A stretch of DNA of 64,000 nucleotides, from assembly GCA_963693085.1 (NCBI GenBank), contig OY856413.1:748076556-748140555 (forward strand), read 5' to 3'. The position numbers and the translations under genes were made by a program. Each line of letters starts with the position of its first letter. Within the stretch, counting starts at the first letter, position 1. The stretch is from Alisma plantago-aquatica (taxonomy: Eukaryota; Streptophyta; Magnoliopsida; Alismatales; Alismataceae). The notes beneath the pieces were generated by a model. It made no database searches and was not told the DNA's origin. It saw only the letters and a program-made list of their open reading frames with translations. Shown in pieces: positions 37,052-50,100 of the stretch.

Positions 37052-37775
37052 TGGTTAATCAACAAATCACTTTATTTGCGATCGGTCTTTGAAACCAACA
37101 AATTAAATGGGAATAATTCCACGACTGGTTAGGATGGTGAGAAGTGTTCTCAAAGAGAGAAAGCTCCAAGTCCTAGTTATACCAGAACCAGATGAACTCG
37201 ATCCCACCACATCAATGGCTGAAAGTATGCTTATGGAAGCATACTGAGGATGACATTGATGAGGAATGCTTGATGTTGTGAACTATGAGTTGCATACACA
37301 ACATGAGACATATGATGTCTCTAAGACACTGTCCTAGTGTCATGACAGAAGGAGATCCAGTAAGGTATTCACACACTCAATGTGATTGGGTATTTGGAAA
37401 GACCTGACTAAGAAGGATTCCATCTGAGCTAAGAGTTGGCTATTGGTATGATACTGCAAATGTTGCAAGAATCATACAATTCATGATAAGCTACAACATG
37501 AACAACTTTGACAAGCGTTGACAGAGTTGTTGGACATGTTGAGGATAGTAGAGGCAAAGATGAAGAAAAACAAACCATAATCTTTGATGTGATCAAAGAG
37601 AAAAGTAAGTCTTAAGGGCAAGGATAAGGGCAAAGCAAAGAAGTGTTCTATTGCTAGCCGACAATCCAAGCCGTCTTCAGCCTCAAGGCACATGGGGAAA
37701 GGGTGTATGAGGGATTGCCCTCTATATCTGGAAGAACAAAAGAAGATGAAGGAGGGGATGGAGATCTCCACCTAA
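37052..37775 (+). pseudogene. Copia gag relic of element B
   Basis: It begins inside the gene, without a start codon, at SLYLRSVFETNKLN, matching residues 8-21 of the gag of A; other frames carry the next parts (a DWLRM-like segment, then ERKLQVLVIPEPDE). Stops and frameshifts are frequent. The zinc knuckle is reduced to its last part, with RDCPLYLEEQKK read at about 37705-37745 where intact relatives have GHWKRNCPLYL. A large part of the middle, between the ELHTQHE-like segment and the MNYNMN-like segment, is scrambled. It is much more decayed than gag of A. Confidence 0.7.
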
Positions 37776-40208
37776 GGTATCATGAAATGAACCGCTTCTT
37801 TATCCGAGGTATATGATATCAAGATATGGATATGTCACATATGATATGCAATATCCACAAAGAAGTGATGGCCTTTGTGAAAGGACCAAGAAAGAAATAC
37901 CCATCATTGGAGCAAGTGTTGCTGCCATAGATAGGAGTATCTTTCATTTTATTTCAGCCTAAAGGGCACGAAATAGAGTTGAGAACTGCTATTTCATATA
38001 TTGCTAATAGATAAAAACACTTTATTATTGCATATTGTATGACAATGATGGCAATTAATAAAGTTGATGTTTCAATCTTAAAAGATATGATCTTTGTGGC
38101 AATGCCTTGTTTATCTTGTAATACATGGTATGTATAAGATAAAATGATACCTAAAGTTATTGATAACTCAAACAATCAAATTAGCATCAATCATAAGAAA
38201 TTCATTTCTAGTTTCCATATGATGGATAAATCTAGACTCTTTTGGTTAGAGAACCAGTAAGAGGCATGAATATCTTGAACATGATTAATCAATCTTCACT
38301 AATGTAGTGGGAGAATGATTATCCTATTAGGTATGATACATGTGATGTATTTACATACCAATTGGAACAAATGTTGATCCTTCTAATGGTGTTTAGAGAA
38401 ATACCAATATGAATATCTTGAAGTGTTCAAGATTTTCATAGATGAAGTGCAAATTTGGTAAAGTATTAATTCTTGATGAGATCAAAGAATGAAATACTTG
38501 GACCAAATGTTTGAGATCCTTATGAGTGATTATGATAGTGTATCATAGTGAACTCATGATTAAGGCATGGTGATGTCTAAATCAAGAAGGAATCATACTC
38601 TAAGGAGTTAGAGAATGATTATCAAATAACTGAATTCTTCTTAATAAAAGAATACCCCACACTAATAAAGGAAATTAAGAATCACAAGGGTTGTTAGTTC
38701 TTATATCCTTAACAGGTACACCTCAATTATCTATGTGATGAGTTGTTCATGTGATGAGTCAACTATCAAGATGAATATGAGGAACCGAATCTTGAGTTAT
38801 GGTTTATGACCATTACATCCTAAATGACTTCCATGTGAGCCATAAGGTATGACCTTGATGGTAGCACTCATTGGATCGTATCCATAAGTGCAAATAAGTC
38901 TTAAGTGTTAAGACACATGGATAACATTTTTTACAAGGATGATGCTTGTTGATTGCAATTTAATGACTAAGACATTTGGCATATGGATACTAAAACTGCA
39001 TTCCTATGAGGGATAAAACCAGGATGTGTATGTGACACAGCCTATAAGGTTTATGAATCCACTAATGCAAATGAAGTCTATAAGTTACAATGGACTAATC
39101 AATGTGATTGATTGAGTACAAGAAACTCAAAATTGGATCTTTACTTTGATGATATAGTCAAAGGGTTTGACTGATATGTCAAAAAATAAAGAAGGGATCT
39201 GTGATTTAGTGGGAGCGTATTCACATTTCACATGTTGATGTGAAATGGAAATGTTCTAGAATGGAAATCCAAAAGTGGACATTATCTTTAAGGAAGATAG
39301 AGATGTTTCCTATATGATAGGAATAGAGATCTATAGAGATAGTTCTCGAAAAATCTCTTGACCTGCAAAGAGAGAGCATACATTGGCAATCTGTACTGAA
39401 GTGTTCAGTATGCACAGATTCAGTGGGAGAAAACTTGTCCATGTTATATGGATATTAGTATCCCAAGGCCAAGTGTCCAATTCTTATAAAGAATGGGAAC
39501 ACTAAGAATAGATATGGATCTATCATGTATGTAATCATCTCATAATCTTGCATGTATTGACATGGAAAGAATAAGATGCATTCATCATCTTGTATGTAGG
39601 ACATAGCAATATGATGTGCTCATCCTGATAACTCGTATGTAGGACATGACGAGTGGATGTCTGTCTACTTACAGTAAGGGTTACTGGAACACCATAAGAA
39701 CTTGATATGTACTTGGGAAGTACTAGTTCTATGGAGATAAGGAAGAGTTCGATGTAAAGAGTTACATTTATGCAAACTTCCGAATGGACAGAAAATTAAT
39801 CGCAATATATACATGGGATGTATAAAAGTGAAAGTCTGTTGATAATTGGAAATGTTCCAATAAAACCATTTAAAAGGAAATGCCGAGTATCCGTGTGTTA
39901 GAGAACATCAGTGGATACTATATGGATCTAGAAGTTCATGAGATGAACTTATAGATATTCCGGTCATTGATGACAAGTCTGGAATCCTTGATCATGCAAT
40001 GTGGCTAAAGATTAGCAAAGGAATACTAGATCGCATATTACGGCAACTCCATCTCATACGTGTGACGTACAGCGAAGAGATGAGAGACATGCAATTTATA
40101 CTGACTTTGGCAAGGTGTTGTCATTACTCACTATGTTCGCACTAGAGCATACTAACATGTGGGACATGTTTGAAGATCACTATGAATATGATTCAAGGGT
40201 GATTGGCT
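37776..40208 (+). pseudogene. Copia pol relic of element B (RT and RNase H traces)
   Basis: 2.4 kb instead of more than 3 kb. Readable in several frames: MDTKTAFL followed by a TGA (about 38990), DVYVTQP, a DDIVKGFD stretch, SYMIGIEIYRDSS (about 39307-39345) and RNase H-like pieces up to 40150. Where copia RT has YVDD the sequence at 39231-39242 reads His-Val-Asp-Val, so the second catalytic Asp is lost. Integrase motifs were not found; the 1.2 kb between gag and RT is too short for protease plus integrase. The same layout and the same lesions are present in element A. Confidence 0.65.
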
Positions 40209-40216
40209 CGCAGTGC

Positions 40217-40227
40217 AAGTGGGAGTA
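40217..40227 (+). other. Polypurine tract of element B
   Basis: AAGTGGGAGTA directly before TGTTGGTATG, the start of the right LTR. Identical in position to the tract of A and D. Confidence 0.8.
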
Positions 40228-41415
40228 TGTTGGTATGTATGCCCTGAGAGCCAATCATGGGATGATTGGTGGGATACATTAAGATTGATTTAATAAACAT
40301 CAAAGGCAAGCTTCCAATTCATTCTGGTTCAGTCATATGAGATAGTGATAGAACAGATTGAATGTCTAGAGAATGACAGTACTCAATGACGTATGCTTTC
40401 AGATTGAGGACCTGAACGATGAGATCATACGGATGCTAAGAGTTTGTACATTCTTGTTATGTCCCTAGTCGGATGTCATTGTGGAAGGTAGATAGACAAC
40501 AATGACACACAAGACTAGATTGTGGTGTTGGTTGATGACAGAATCTCATTAGTCATGATATAGAGATATCAAACCAAACACATAGGTACTTGTTAGAGAA
40601 CAAGTGTACCGGACAGACCCACCGTGAGTTTGACACATGGAACCATAAGATGGTAGTCACAGTCAGTACTCACAGTGATGGTGGTGAGTGTGATTCTTAG
40701 ACCTGAAATCACTGCACTCAACACATGTCGTTGGGCACACTTTGACATCATCAAACGCAGTCCTGAAACATGGGTTGTTATAAAGGTGATGATTGGGTGG
40801 CTTTGACACATGGGGCTTTTGAGGGGTGAGTGATAGATATGGGATTTGTCCCTCCTGAGGGAGTTTGATATCCAAGGCCACTTGATGAGTAGGATTGAGA
40901 TAGGCGTGCGCACGCATGTGTGAATCAGTATGTGATATTGATGTCATACATATCTCCTTCAATCTACTCTGAGATCAAGAAAGTGAATGAACGTTGACAG
41001 AATGACTGTTCCATGCCTCGAGTTCATTCGGGATATCAGTGACAAAGGAATTATACATTCACTGTAACACCATTCACGGATTGTAGGATGAAAGTTGTTC
41101 TCCAACTTTCTACTTTCACTTGGGTAGCACTGATGTGCGACTAGGCACCGCTCTTTGCTTGTGAATTCATAAGTGTTATGGACTTTCACTGCCAACGTGA
41201 AATGGACCTGCAGGGTCACACACATAGGATTTAACCTGGAAGAGGAGTTTTGTCCACAAGCAATGTTTAGATTGATTACTTAAGGAGTTTAGTAGTTCAA
41301 TTAAACACTCAATCAGTTGATAGCTCAATATCATATGGTTCAAGGTGTTGGACGCATTGATTGGAGTATCAGATTGATTGAAATCGCAATTGACTGATTT
41401 TGCCCAACCTGTGCT

Positions 41416-41835
41416 CCCAACCGATCGGCTCATGTGATGAACCGGTAGGCTGAGGTGTTGAACCGGTCAGCTGGAGTGTCCAGGCCGATCGGCTCATGCC
41501 CAGGTTGAAACGACCGGTTCAAGAGTTGAACCGATCGGCTCAACTGGTGCAACCGACCAGTTGGGAAAGTCATGTCGGCAAGAATTTTCCTTGCGTTTCA
41601 CTTGCCCAATTTGATTGGGAATAGGATTGGTATTCGATACCAATTAGAAAAGAAAGAAGGAAAGTCAGTCGGTGGGAACCGACCAGGACCACGAACCGAC
41701 CGGTTCAGAAGTGAACTGATCGACTCATGGGTCCCAACCGATCGGTTGGTTCTCCAACCGATCGGTTGGTTCTCCAACCGACCAGTTCAGGTCCCCAACC
41801 GACCGGTTCACTTGTGAACCGATCGGTTCAGGTTG
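41416..41835. repeat. Palindrome clusters in the U3 of the B 3' LTR
   Basis: About fifteen copies of AACCGATCGGTT and variants (CCGACCGG, CCGATCGGCT), spaced about 20 bp, in two groups separated by about 100 bp. The spacer holds a second inverted repeat, TTGGTATTCGATACCAA. The array ends about 100 bp before the TATA box. Inferred upstream regulatory array. Confidence 0.8.
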
Positions 41836-41930
41836 CGAGTTGGTTGCTTTTTGTGGAAAATTCTCGAACCCTTCTACTCCTGCTTTAGTCCCATATTGTC
41901 GGGCACAGAGAACCCTGTGTCATGACCCGC

Positions 41931-41943
41931 CTATATATATAGG
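41931..41943 (+). promoter_or_regulatory. TATA box of the B 3' LTR
   Basis: CTATATATATAGG in a GC-rich setting, conserved in all LTRs of the family. Transcription would start about 30 bp downstream, near 41970. Confidence 0.65.
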
Positions 41944-44391
41944 GGTATTGGGGGCTTCTCAAAGTACAACTGAATGCAAGCCGGTTGCTTTGCGAAGTTG
42001 TCGTTCTCTCTAGTTTTGGTAACCGTGAGAGAGCCCAAGCAAGTGCTTCCCGCAAAAGGGAGGTGCAGCAAGGGAAGGACAACTGCAGCTGCAACTGGTA
42101 GCAGGAGAGTATGTTGGCGACTAGTACGTCAACAGGAGGGTGCGACTCCTTCCACTTCCTTGTGGGACAAGGAGAGTGGAGTTCCAGGTGGTCCGTGTGG
42201 ACTACTACAGAGGCGGGAGGACACTGCCGCTTAGGAGGACAACTGTCATCTGACAGTCCGGTAGGAGGAGGAGTCGTCAGTCCCGGTGCGACCAGGAGCT
42301 GCACAGACACCGTCCAAGACCGGAGTTGAAGACCGTGCATTGCGCGAGGTATTGTCTCCGAGCAAGCCTCGGGACAAGGTATGATTCCACAAACCATCCT
42401 TTCCTATTATATAGACGTTGACGCATTTCCTCGGTATGGGTTGGGGGAGAAAAATTTTGTTTCCGCTGCCTTCTCTGTCTCCCCTAAAACCCAACACCAA
42501 TACCATATGCCAAGTATTTTACTATGCATATAACACAAGCATATTGTATAATAAGCCAAGTAAGAGGTAATGGCGTACCTTGATCAAGAGAAACCTAATC
42601 ATCATATATTCCTCATGTCAACTCTAACCTTGGTCAACCCTGATTAATATAAGATCATATATCACTATCAGGTTCTCATCATCTTACATCTCATCTTAAC
42701 CCTAATTATATCCATTAGGGTTTCACTTAGTTTATTAGGATATGTGCATTATTACTTGTATTCTAGTCTTATGATTATCTCACTGATGTCATATTCCAGA
42801 TTACATCTCATTATCAAATTTCATTATCTGAACATTAGGTTCCATATCCTTTTTGTGCACATATTAACCCTAGGTTATATCATTAACCGAGATTAGGGTT
42901 TAAAACCATGGATTAAAGGTCAACTTCATATAACATGGATTTTGTTCATCATTATGATCTCATACTTAAAACTAAGGTTCCATATACTGATATGAGCTTA
43001 CTCTGTAAATTTTAATCAATTATGGAGCACGTATGTATTTATTGCATTTTATTAGGGTTATTAGCCCAAATTAGACATATTAAGCAAATTACATGATTTC
43101 GTACATCATCATGACCATAACTAACATCATATGCATTATAAACATGAAATATGATTTATAGATATTTTCTCATAATTTTAGGGCATCGATTGATATTTAT
43201 TACTCAAGAACTAAGAATTACACATCTTACATGATATCGCTGAGATTTCAGTTTCAAAAGACTAATATTATCATTCTAATATGTTCTACTCATTATTTTG
43301 AGAATTTAGGTACCTTATTTGTATTTTTCAAACATTCGAGCTATTTTCTACGAATTTTGGAAGATCTGCACATTTACTGAAATTATTTACCTTTTGGCCA
43401 ATGAGAGCCCGCCACGTGGCTTCTCGGGTAGCGATGCTCTTCAGTTGGTCTCAAGTGAGCCGCCGGTTCACTGGTCATGTGGCCGGTTTGCTACCTGGAC
43501 CCGGTCCGCCTTTCTCTGGTCCACATGAACTGAGCCCTCCCCTTCCTTCTACGCGAGTCCCGCAGCGGGCGACACAGCCGCCGCCTGGGTCTCTTCCCCG
43601 GCGTGCGAAGCTGCCACGTTCCGTCTGAGCATGAGTGTTGCCGTGTTCGGTTCTCTACTTCCTGATCTCCGGCGCCGTCAGGGACTCGGTCGCCTCCTCC
43701 GTGCGTCGTCTACACGGCTGCCGCACCAAAGCTGCTTCTCGGCGAGGACGACTCCTTCCACGCTGTCAGTTGCACCCTCCTGTGAGAGATCTACGTCTGT
43801 CTCCTTTGGTTCTCACATTGTGCAACCCCGTCCATCAGTTCATCATTGCACGAGACCGCTGCCGCCTGTTCTCCTCTCCCGATCCATGCCACCGTCGTGG
43901 CTGGTTCTCCAACGTGCGGACCGCCTGCTTGTGTGCCGCGCCTCCAAGAAAATAGCTGCCGCCATGACGCTCCAGATCTTCTCCATCAGATTATGTTATA
44001 GCCGCCGGCTTCTACACCTCTCTTATTCTGTCCTTGTCTTCTTTCCATGGCGGTGCAGCTTCGGAAGTTCGTTGCTAGACCTCGATCGGAGGTCTCGAAA
44101 AGGCAAGGTGGAGCAGAAGAGGTTCTTCTTAGAAGCTCTTCTGATGCATCATAAACTCCAAGGTAGCCTAGAATCTCTCCTCTAACTATGTATTCCTATT
44201 GTATTCTTGCCCCGACACCTGCAAGATGTGTGATGGACAAAAGGGGGGAGAAAGCCTCGGGTGTTGATAAATAAACGTTCTCAAGCTTTGTTTAAGGATT
44301 CCAAATTTGTCTTCCTTGTCAATGGTAACTATCCTTTAGTTGCCTCCACTGAACCATGACTGCAACGTGGGACGAGTTGGGGTCGTTGTTA

Positions 44392-45456
44392 TTTCTACCC
44401 CACTATCTCTAACCATACACAAGGTAGGGAAAGAGCCCCATCCATTCGATCCAAAGAAAGGGCCAGGATCAGCTATCCTCAAGGCCAATCTGTGGCTTCT
44501 CAAAGGGGCACCAACCAACATATCATCAAAAGGGGAAGCGTGACACATACATATCACAAGTCGATCATTACCAACCATAGTCTATTGTCTTGATTTAATT
44601 ATACTTTCCTAAATATTCAAGCCATGATATCTTCAATTAGGGACATCTATATATCACCAAAATTAAGCTAAGTGTTCCTCATAACTCAATATTCCATTCA
44701 TATAGCATTGGTACCAAAAGTATATAGTATGATTGATCAATGAAATTCTTCAAGTAGCCACGTATACCTAGGAACATTTAGAGAATATATGTATCTTTTG
44801 ACCTTAAAACTTCATCAGAGCACTTAGAAATCTTAAACAGCTCAAACTCATGATATACTTATGTCTATTGTATGTCCAAAGACTCCAAAGGTTCACTCTA
44901 TCACATCAACGGTCTATATATATCATTTAATCCAATATCAAGTATTTGATAAGGATCTAGAAATCTAATCTAGACCACTCTCACTTCTAGATTGATGTCA
45001 CTTCATTTTACTTCAGTTGCATGAACACCTCCTACTCTCCTATTTGTGGGACACATTTTCACATTGATAGTTATAAAATAAAATTGTATATAGTTTTTGT
45101 CTAAGAAACAAGACATAAAAGAAAACTATCGAGGCTTGAGCCAATTGGAAAACAAAAATAAATCAACAAAATAGAGTGTCTTACATACAGTTGATAGTCA
45201 AGTGTCATGTAACCTAGTGATATGGTGAGAACAAAGTGTAGACTAGTGTAGCTAAGAAATACATATGAGCTCTATATGGAAAGGGTTTCACACACTTGTC
45301 AAAGCCTAGTTCTTGAACATCTAAGTTCTATCCTAGAGGCTAAGTCAAACCTAGTTCCAAAAGCACAACTTGATAAGTTTATGGGGTTTCAAGTGAAGTC
45401 AAAATTAAGTTTTACATTTTATGGTGAGAAATTGTTAGGTGTAGCTAATCCTTATG
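44392..45456 (-). other. Remainder of the E internal region, no gene recognised
   Basis: By position, next to the 5' LTR of a minus-strand gypsy element, this should contain leader and gag. I see only short open frames, none with a zinc knuckle or Gag motif. AT-rich apart from about 44400-44540. Confidence 0.35.
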
Positions 45457-45469
45457 CTCTAATAACAAC
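45457..45469 (-). other. Degraded primer-binding site of element E
   Basis: GCTCTAATAACAA differs from the expected GCTCTGATACCAA at two positions and touches the LTR start TATAACATCC. Position and partial match support a former initiator tRNA-Met site. Confidence 0.5.
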
Positions 45470-46972
45470 TATAACATCCACCGATTCCCCCTTCCCTAAG
45501 CACCATGAGGCCAAGAAGACAAAATTCGAAAATTGTAGACAATCATATGAGAATGTGTTGCCGAAACAATATGCACATACATGATCATTTGAATATCATG
45601 TATACACCATTAATTTCTCGACATCAACATGTACATTACTACAACATGAATTATTACAAGTTATATATACATAAACAAAGATAACTTTCATAGTTTGAAC
45701 ATGTATGGTAACTAGTATCTTAACACAATAGGTACAACATGTACAAGTGATCACTTCCCATATTTTTCTCCCATGCTAGCTCTGAACCTAAAAGATACGT
45801 GAAACAATGGATAAACACACAAGGTGTTGTGTACATGGGCAGAAAGATGCATGTATGTATATTTATGGTTTTTACAACATGAAAAAGATTTGCAAAAAGA
45901 AAAAAGATCATATAAAATAGTTCTATACTAAGATAAATATACCAATTTTGAATATTTTCTAGATGAGTTGCATTATTAAGGTGGACTAGAACCAAAATAT
46001 GTATGTTGGTCCCTATCTAGTGTTCTGAGTACACTAGAAAAATCCATGTACATCGTGTGCTCTAGGGAGGTGCACTAGTCAACATTAATCCACTCCCTCA
46101 TAAGGGGGATAATGAACACCTTAGATAACTACAAAAAATATACTCTTAGTTTAAGTTCCAAGTGTATAATCACTAAGTACTTATAGTAATACTACAACCA
46201 ATATTGGCAAATAAAAAAAGCCTATAAGATATCGTGATTCAACCAATAAAACCATAGTCATATAATTCAATAAATCCCACATACCTTAGTTTAGAGAATC
46301 CTAATTACCTTGGATCATTTAGATATCTAGCCATCAAATGATTAATAACAAATTAACCTTCATTAATTAAAGGATAATCATTTAACTTGACATTTAGGTC
46401 CAACCTAGGGTTTTGGCCAAAACTATATTCAAATGGATCTTAATCGTGTCTCTAATATTTTTCAAATAATCAATAGGTCATGATTAAGGTCAGGTTCAAT
46501 TTTTCTAATATTCATATGGTTGGTCTATTTTCTAGATTTGAAAAAAGGTTCGACAAACTTAGTTACATTTTAATGTCAAAAGACCTAGTATTTGGAGATT
46601 TCATTTAGATCAGAGTTCATATTTGGTTTCGCATAACAATAGGATTTAGAACTATTTTTCTCAAAATTAATGTGTCATATACTAATTATACCTTTTAAAA
46701 GAACCCTAATGTGTACTATTATCATCTACATCATAAAACATCACTATTTTTTCTTTAAAAGCATGATCTAGGGGTCCAATACTAAGGATGATATTTTTTC
46801 ATGTCTATTGGTATTTTTCAGGCATTTATAGGCTAAGGAATCTATTTTTAATTTAATTTCTATGATCTACATATTGATTGAGATATTGACCAATTTTAGA
46901 TAATTCCTTGTCTCTTGTATCTCCTCATCTTGCACTAGATAGGTGTCGAACAACGCCCAATTAGGGTCACAC
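45470..46972 (-). repeat. 5' LTR of gypsy element E
   Basis: About 1.5 kb, collinear with 31194-32747. It starts TATAACATCC (mutated from TGTAACATCC) and ends near AGGGTCACAC, against AGGGTCATCACA in the other LTR. The exact right limit is uncertain by a few bases. Confidence 0.65.
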
Positions 46973-47182
46973 GTCTTGCATCAGCAAGGTGAATGCTCAT
47001 GTGGGGCCGACTCAGGGTTCATTTTGATTGTACTTGATTGGAGGGATAACTCAATCTCTCCTACACCCTTCCTTGCATCAGAGCATCCCTCCTTGGCTCT
47101 CCCAATATTGACCTAGGTGGTAAGGCGACATGCTGGTTGCATTTTCCTTCTTTGGTGGTCTTTTCTTCTCAATCTGACCTCC

Positions 47183-50100
47183 ATGGCTTCCAACTGTAGG
47201 AAACAGACTGAACCAGCTAGAGTTCCATCCTGCTCTACTACTCCTAGGCACGTCTCTTTTGATGGGACTTCTTTTATATTCACAAAAGTCATGAATAGGT
47301 ACAAGGAACGCCTTCCTAGGAATCCATTTCCTTTTCATGGCTTGTTTGAACCACATTTTTCAACTAGTGAGGTGATAAAAAAGATTTCATAGGTATTCAA
47401 AGAACACCATTATAGTGTTTTTGTGTAGAGAAATTGTGCTCCACAAATCCATGTCTAGCACAAAGGTCATCCACAAATTTTATGCAAATCTCACGTAGAA
47501 CTACACTACCATCATGTTGTCACCTATCACCAAAGCCATCCTTTCTTCCATGATCACTCGTATCAGGATTACAATTTTTTAGAATTATTTGAATATCCAC
47601 TTCAATGGTACTAATTTGGTGGATACATGGATGTCTTCCTATCCTAGCTACCATTACTTGCTTGACCCTAAAGGAATCTACAAAAGCTTTGACCATGTGC
47701 TTACACTTCCCTATATCCATAAGTCTTTGAAGAAACCCGATGTTGTTGGTATGGTATGCCCATAGATCCAATCATATGATGATTGACATGGCATATATCA
47801 TACATGATTTTATTAATAATAATAAAATAAAGCTTCCAATTCATTCTATTTCGCTTAGTTTTAGGATAATGAGGAAACATAATGGATGTCTAAAGAATGA
47901 CAATACTCAATGACGTATGTCTTCAACTATGTGACTTGAACAATAAGATCATACTGATATTAAGAGTATGCACATTCTTATTATGTCCATAGTTGATTGT
48001 TATTATGACAGGTTGATAGATAGGAGTAACACTTAATACTAGAGTGTATGTTGGTTGATGACAGAATCTCATCAGTCATGATACGTGATATCAAACAAAG
48101 CACACAAATACTTATTAGGGAATAGTTTATCTAACAGACCCACCTTGAGAGTGATACATGGAAACCATGAATCATGTTCATAGTTATCTCTCATAGTGAA
48201 GTTGGTGATTGTGGTTCTTAGACCTAAAGTCACTACACTCAATACATGTCGTTCGGTGTGCGTCGACATTATCCACCGTGATCCTGAATAAGGGTCGCCA
48301 TAAAGGTTGCATTGTGGCACATGGGGATGATTGTGAGTGATGTAGATGGGATTTGTACCAACTACTGGAGTATGATATCCAGGCCACTTGATAAGAGAGA
48401 CTGAGAAAAGCATCAGCATGCACATGTGAATCAATATATAATATTTTGATCACATATATCTCAGACAATTTGCTCTTGGTTCAAGGAACATGTATTGAAC
48501 ATTGAGAGGATGACAATTCCATGCCTTGAGTTCATTTCGGATATCAGAGAATAAGGAATTAGAAAATCATTATAGCACATTATGTAGATTGTAGGTTGAA
48601 GTTGTTCTCAAACTTTCCATTTCACATGGGTAGAAATGATGTGTGATAAGGCACACTCTTTGCTTGTGATGCCATAAACTAGTTATGGACATTCACTGCT
48701 AACATGATATGGGACCTATAGGTCACACACATAGGAATTCATATAAAAGAGGATTTTATCCATGAATGGTGTTTAAGTTTATTACTAAATATGTTTAGGA
48801 ATTCAATCAAAAACCAATTAAATGACTGGACTCATAACCATCAAGTTCAAGTGTTGGACTAACTAGTTAGGGTGCCAGGATGATTGGAAATTGAATTGAC
48901 TGAATTCTACATGAGTCAGGGCACCAACTGATCATCTCACGGTTGGTGAGATGGCTGGTTCACCTAGTGACTTGATCAAATCAGTCATGCCAACCAAAGC
49001 TTCTGGTGATTTTCCCGGTTCATGAGAATAGTTGATTGTTTCACTTGTTCAATTTGATTGATACAAGGAAATAATGTTGGATATTAATTAGAAATGAATT
49101 GTCAATTCAAATTGTGATTGGGAAACATGTGAAATGATCAGCTCATTGATTGAATTGATCGCCTCACTGTGCCATCTGACCGGTTCACCAGTGAACTGAC
49201 TGATTCACCTATTGTAGGTCAATTAATTCATGGAAATTCTAGTCCATTCCACTCCCATACAGACGGGGAGCCTAGACCCTAACTCCTCCTATAATTAGAA
49301 GGGTATTGGGGGATTCCTAGAGACACAACTCAATTGCCTCTGACGATTGTTGTCCTCTCTGATTGTGGTAACCAATAGAGTCTGAGCAAGTCCTACCTAC
49401 TAAAGAGAGGGACAGTAAGGGAGAAACAATTATGGGAGAGAAAGTTGGTGACTAGTACACCAATGGGAGGGACAACTCCTTCTAGACTATTCTAGTAGAA
49501 TGAAATGAGTTTTAGGTGGTGTGTGTGGACTTCTCTAGAGGTGAGGTGGCCTTTTCTATCTCTAGGAGGACAATTTCAGGATGTCATCCATGGTGAAGCC
49601 ATTGCAGACGTTGTTCCAGTCTGTTGTTTGTGGTGAAAACTAGGAGTTACAAAAATGTCGTTCAAGTGAGACAAGGAGTAATGCACTATTGCAACAAGTT
49701 ATAGTCACAGGACTTACTCTAGGACCAGGTGTGAACTCATTAAATCATCCTTTCCATTACATAGTTGTTGATGCAATCTTGCTGTTCTGGGGAATATGGA
49801 TAGATCAATTTTGTTTACGTTCCCTATTCAGTGCCCATATTTCCCTACAGAAATCCATATAGGAAGAAGTTTATTCTTCCCTCTTATTCCCTCAACATCT
49901 GGAATCATCTTATTGCATTACTTGTTAACTACAATATCCATCCCAAGAAAAATCAAATTGATATTGCAGAGAATGATGTTGTGATAATGTTTTGTCTCTT
50001 GAATAATGTCAGAGTCAAATGGTCTCATTATATTCTTCACCGTATGACCTTCTTCAACTTAGGGAATAATGCCACCGACGTCCATCCCCTTATCATAACA

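Larger units (their letters stand above)
35025..42496 (+). mobile_element. Ty1/copia element B
   Basis: Left LTR 35025-37039 (3' end missing), gag and pol relics 37052-40208, polypurine tract 40217-40227, right LTR 40228-42496. The perfect 5-bp duplication CCAAT lies at 35020-35024 and 42497-42501. The last 209 bp of the left LTR, the primer-binding site, the leader and the first codons of gag are gone in a single deletion, so the copy cannot be reverse transcribed again. Same family as A and C. Confidence 0.92.
40228..42496 (+). repeat. 3' LTR of element B (complete, 2269 bp)
   Basis: It runs TGTTGG to CCAACA and is followed by the target duplication CCAAT. Order in element sense: about 1.2 kb of U3, two palindrome clusters (about 41416-41570 and 41670-41835), TATA box, then about 550 bp of transcribed LTR. 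It is the best complete reference copy of the LTR in this window. A 170-residue antisense open frame (41885-42397) is shared with LTR C. Confidence 0.92.
34205..44391 (-). repeat. Older LTR-derived block F, split by element B
   Basis: It starts TGTGACATCC, like the LTR of E, and has weakly collinear stretches with it (TACATATTG near 34405; GTACCTTGAT followed by AGAGA near 42577 against 31937). The far end is placed at GGGGTCGTTGTTA, where the plus strand turns to a pyrimidine-rich TTTCTACCCC. Without B it is about 2.7 kb. It includes a GC-rich stretch (43395-44170) whose overlapping open frames, up to 184 codons, show no domain. A second LTR-like start (TGTGATGTCC) at 34168 makes the left limit uncertain. 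Confidence 0.4.
31194..46972 (-). mobile_element. Ty3/gypsy element E with nested insertions
   Basis: Left LTR 31194-32747 and right LTR 45470-46972 are collinear; for example both contain GCTAGCTCT, AACCTAAAA and GGTGTTGTGTA in the same order (about 31470-31550 and 45775-45835). A polypurine tract complement (TTCACCCCACCTC) follows the left LTR and a degraded primer-binding site precedes the right one, so E reads on the minus strand. The internal region holds block F and copia element B. No target duplication was found (ATGAC on the left, no match on the right). Confidence 0.7.

Noticed and set aside
43631..44185. 184-codon plus-strand open frame in a GC-rich stretch
   Set aside because: Composition-driven Ser/Leu/Arg/Pro-rich product with no domain, overlapping other open frames in a block that looks like gypsy LTR.
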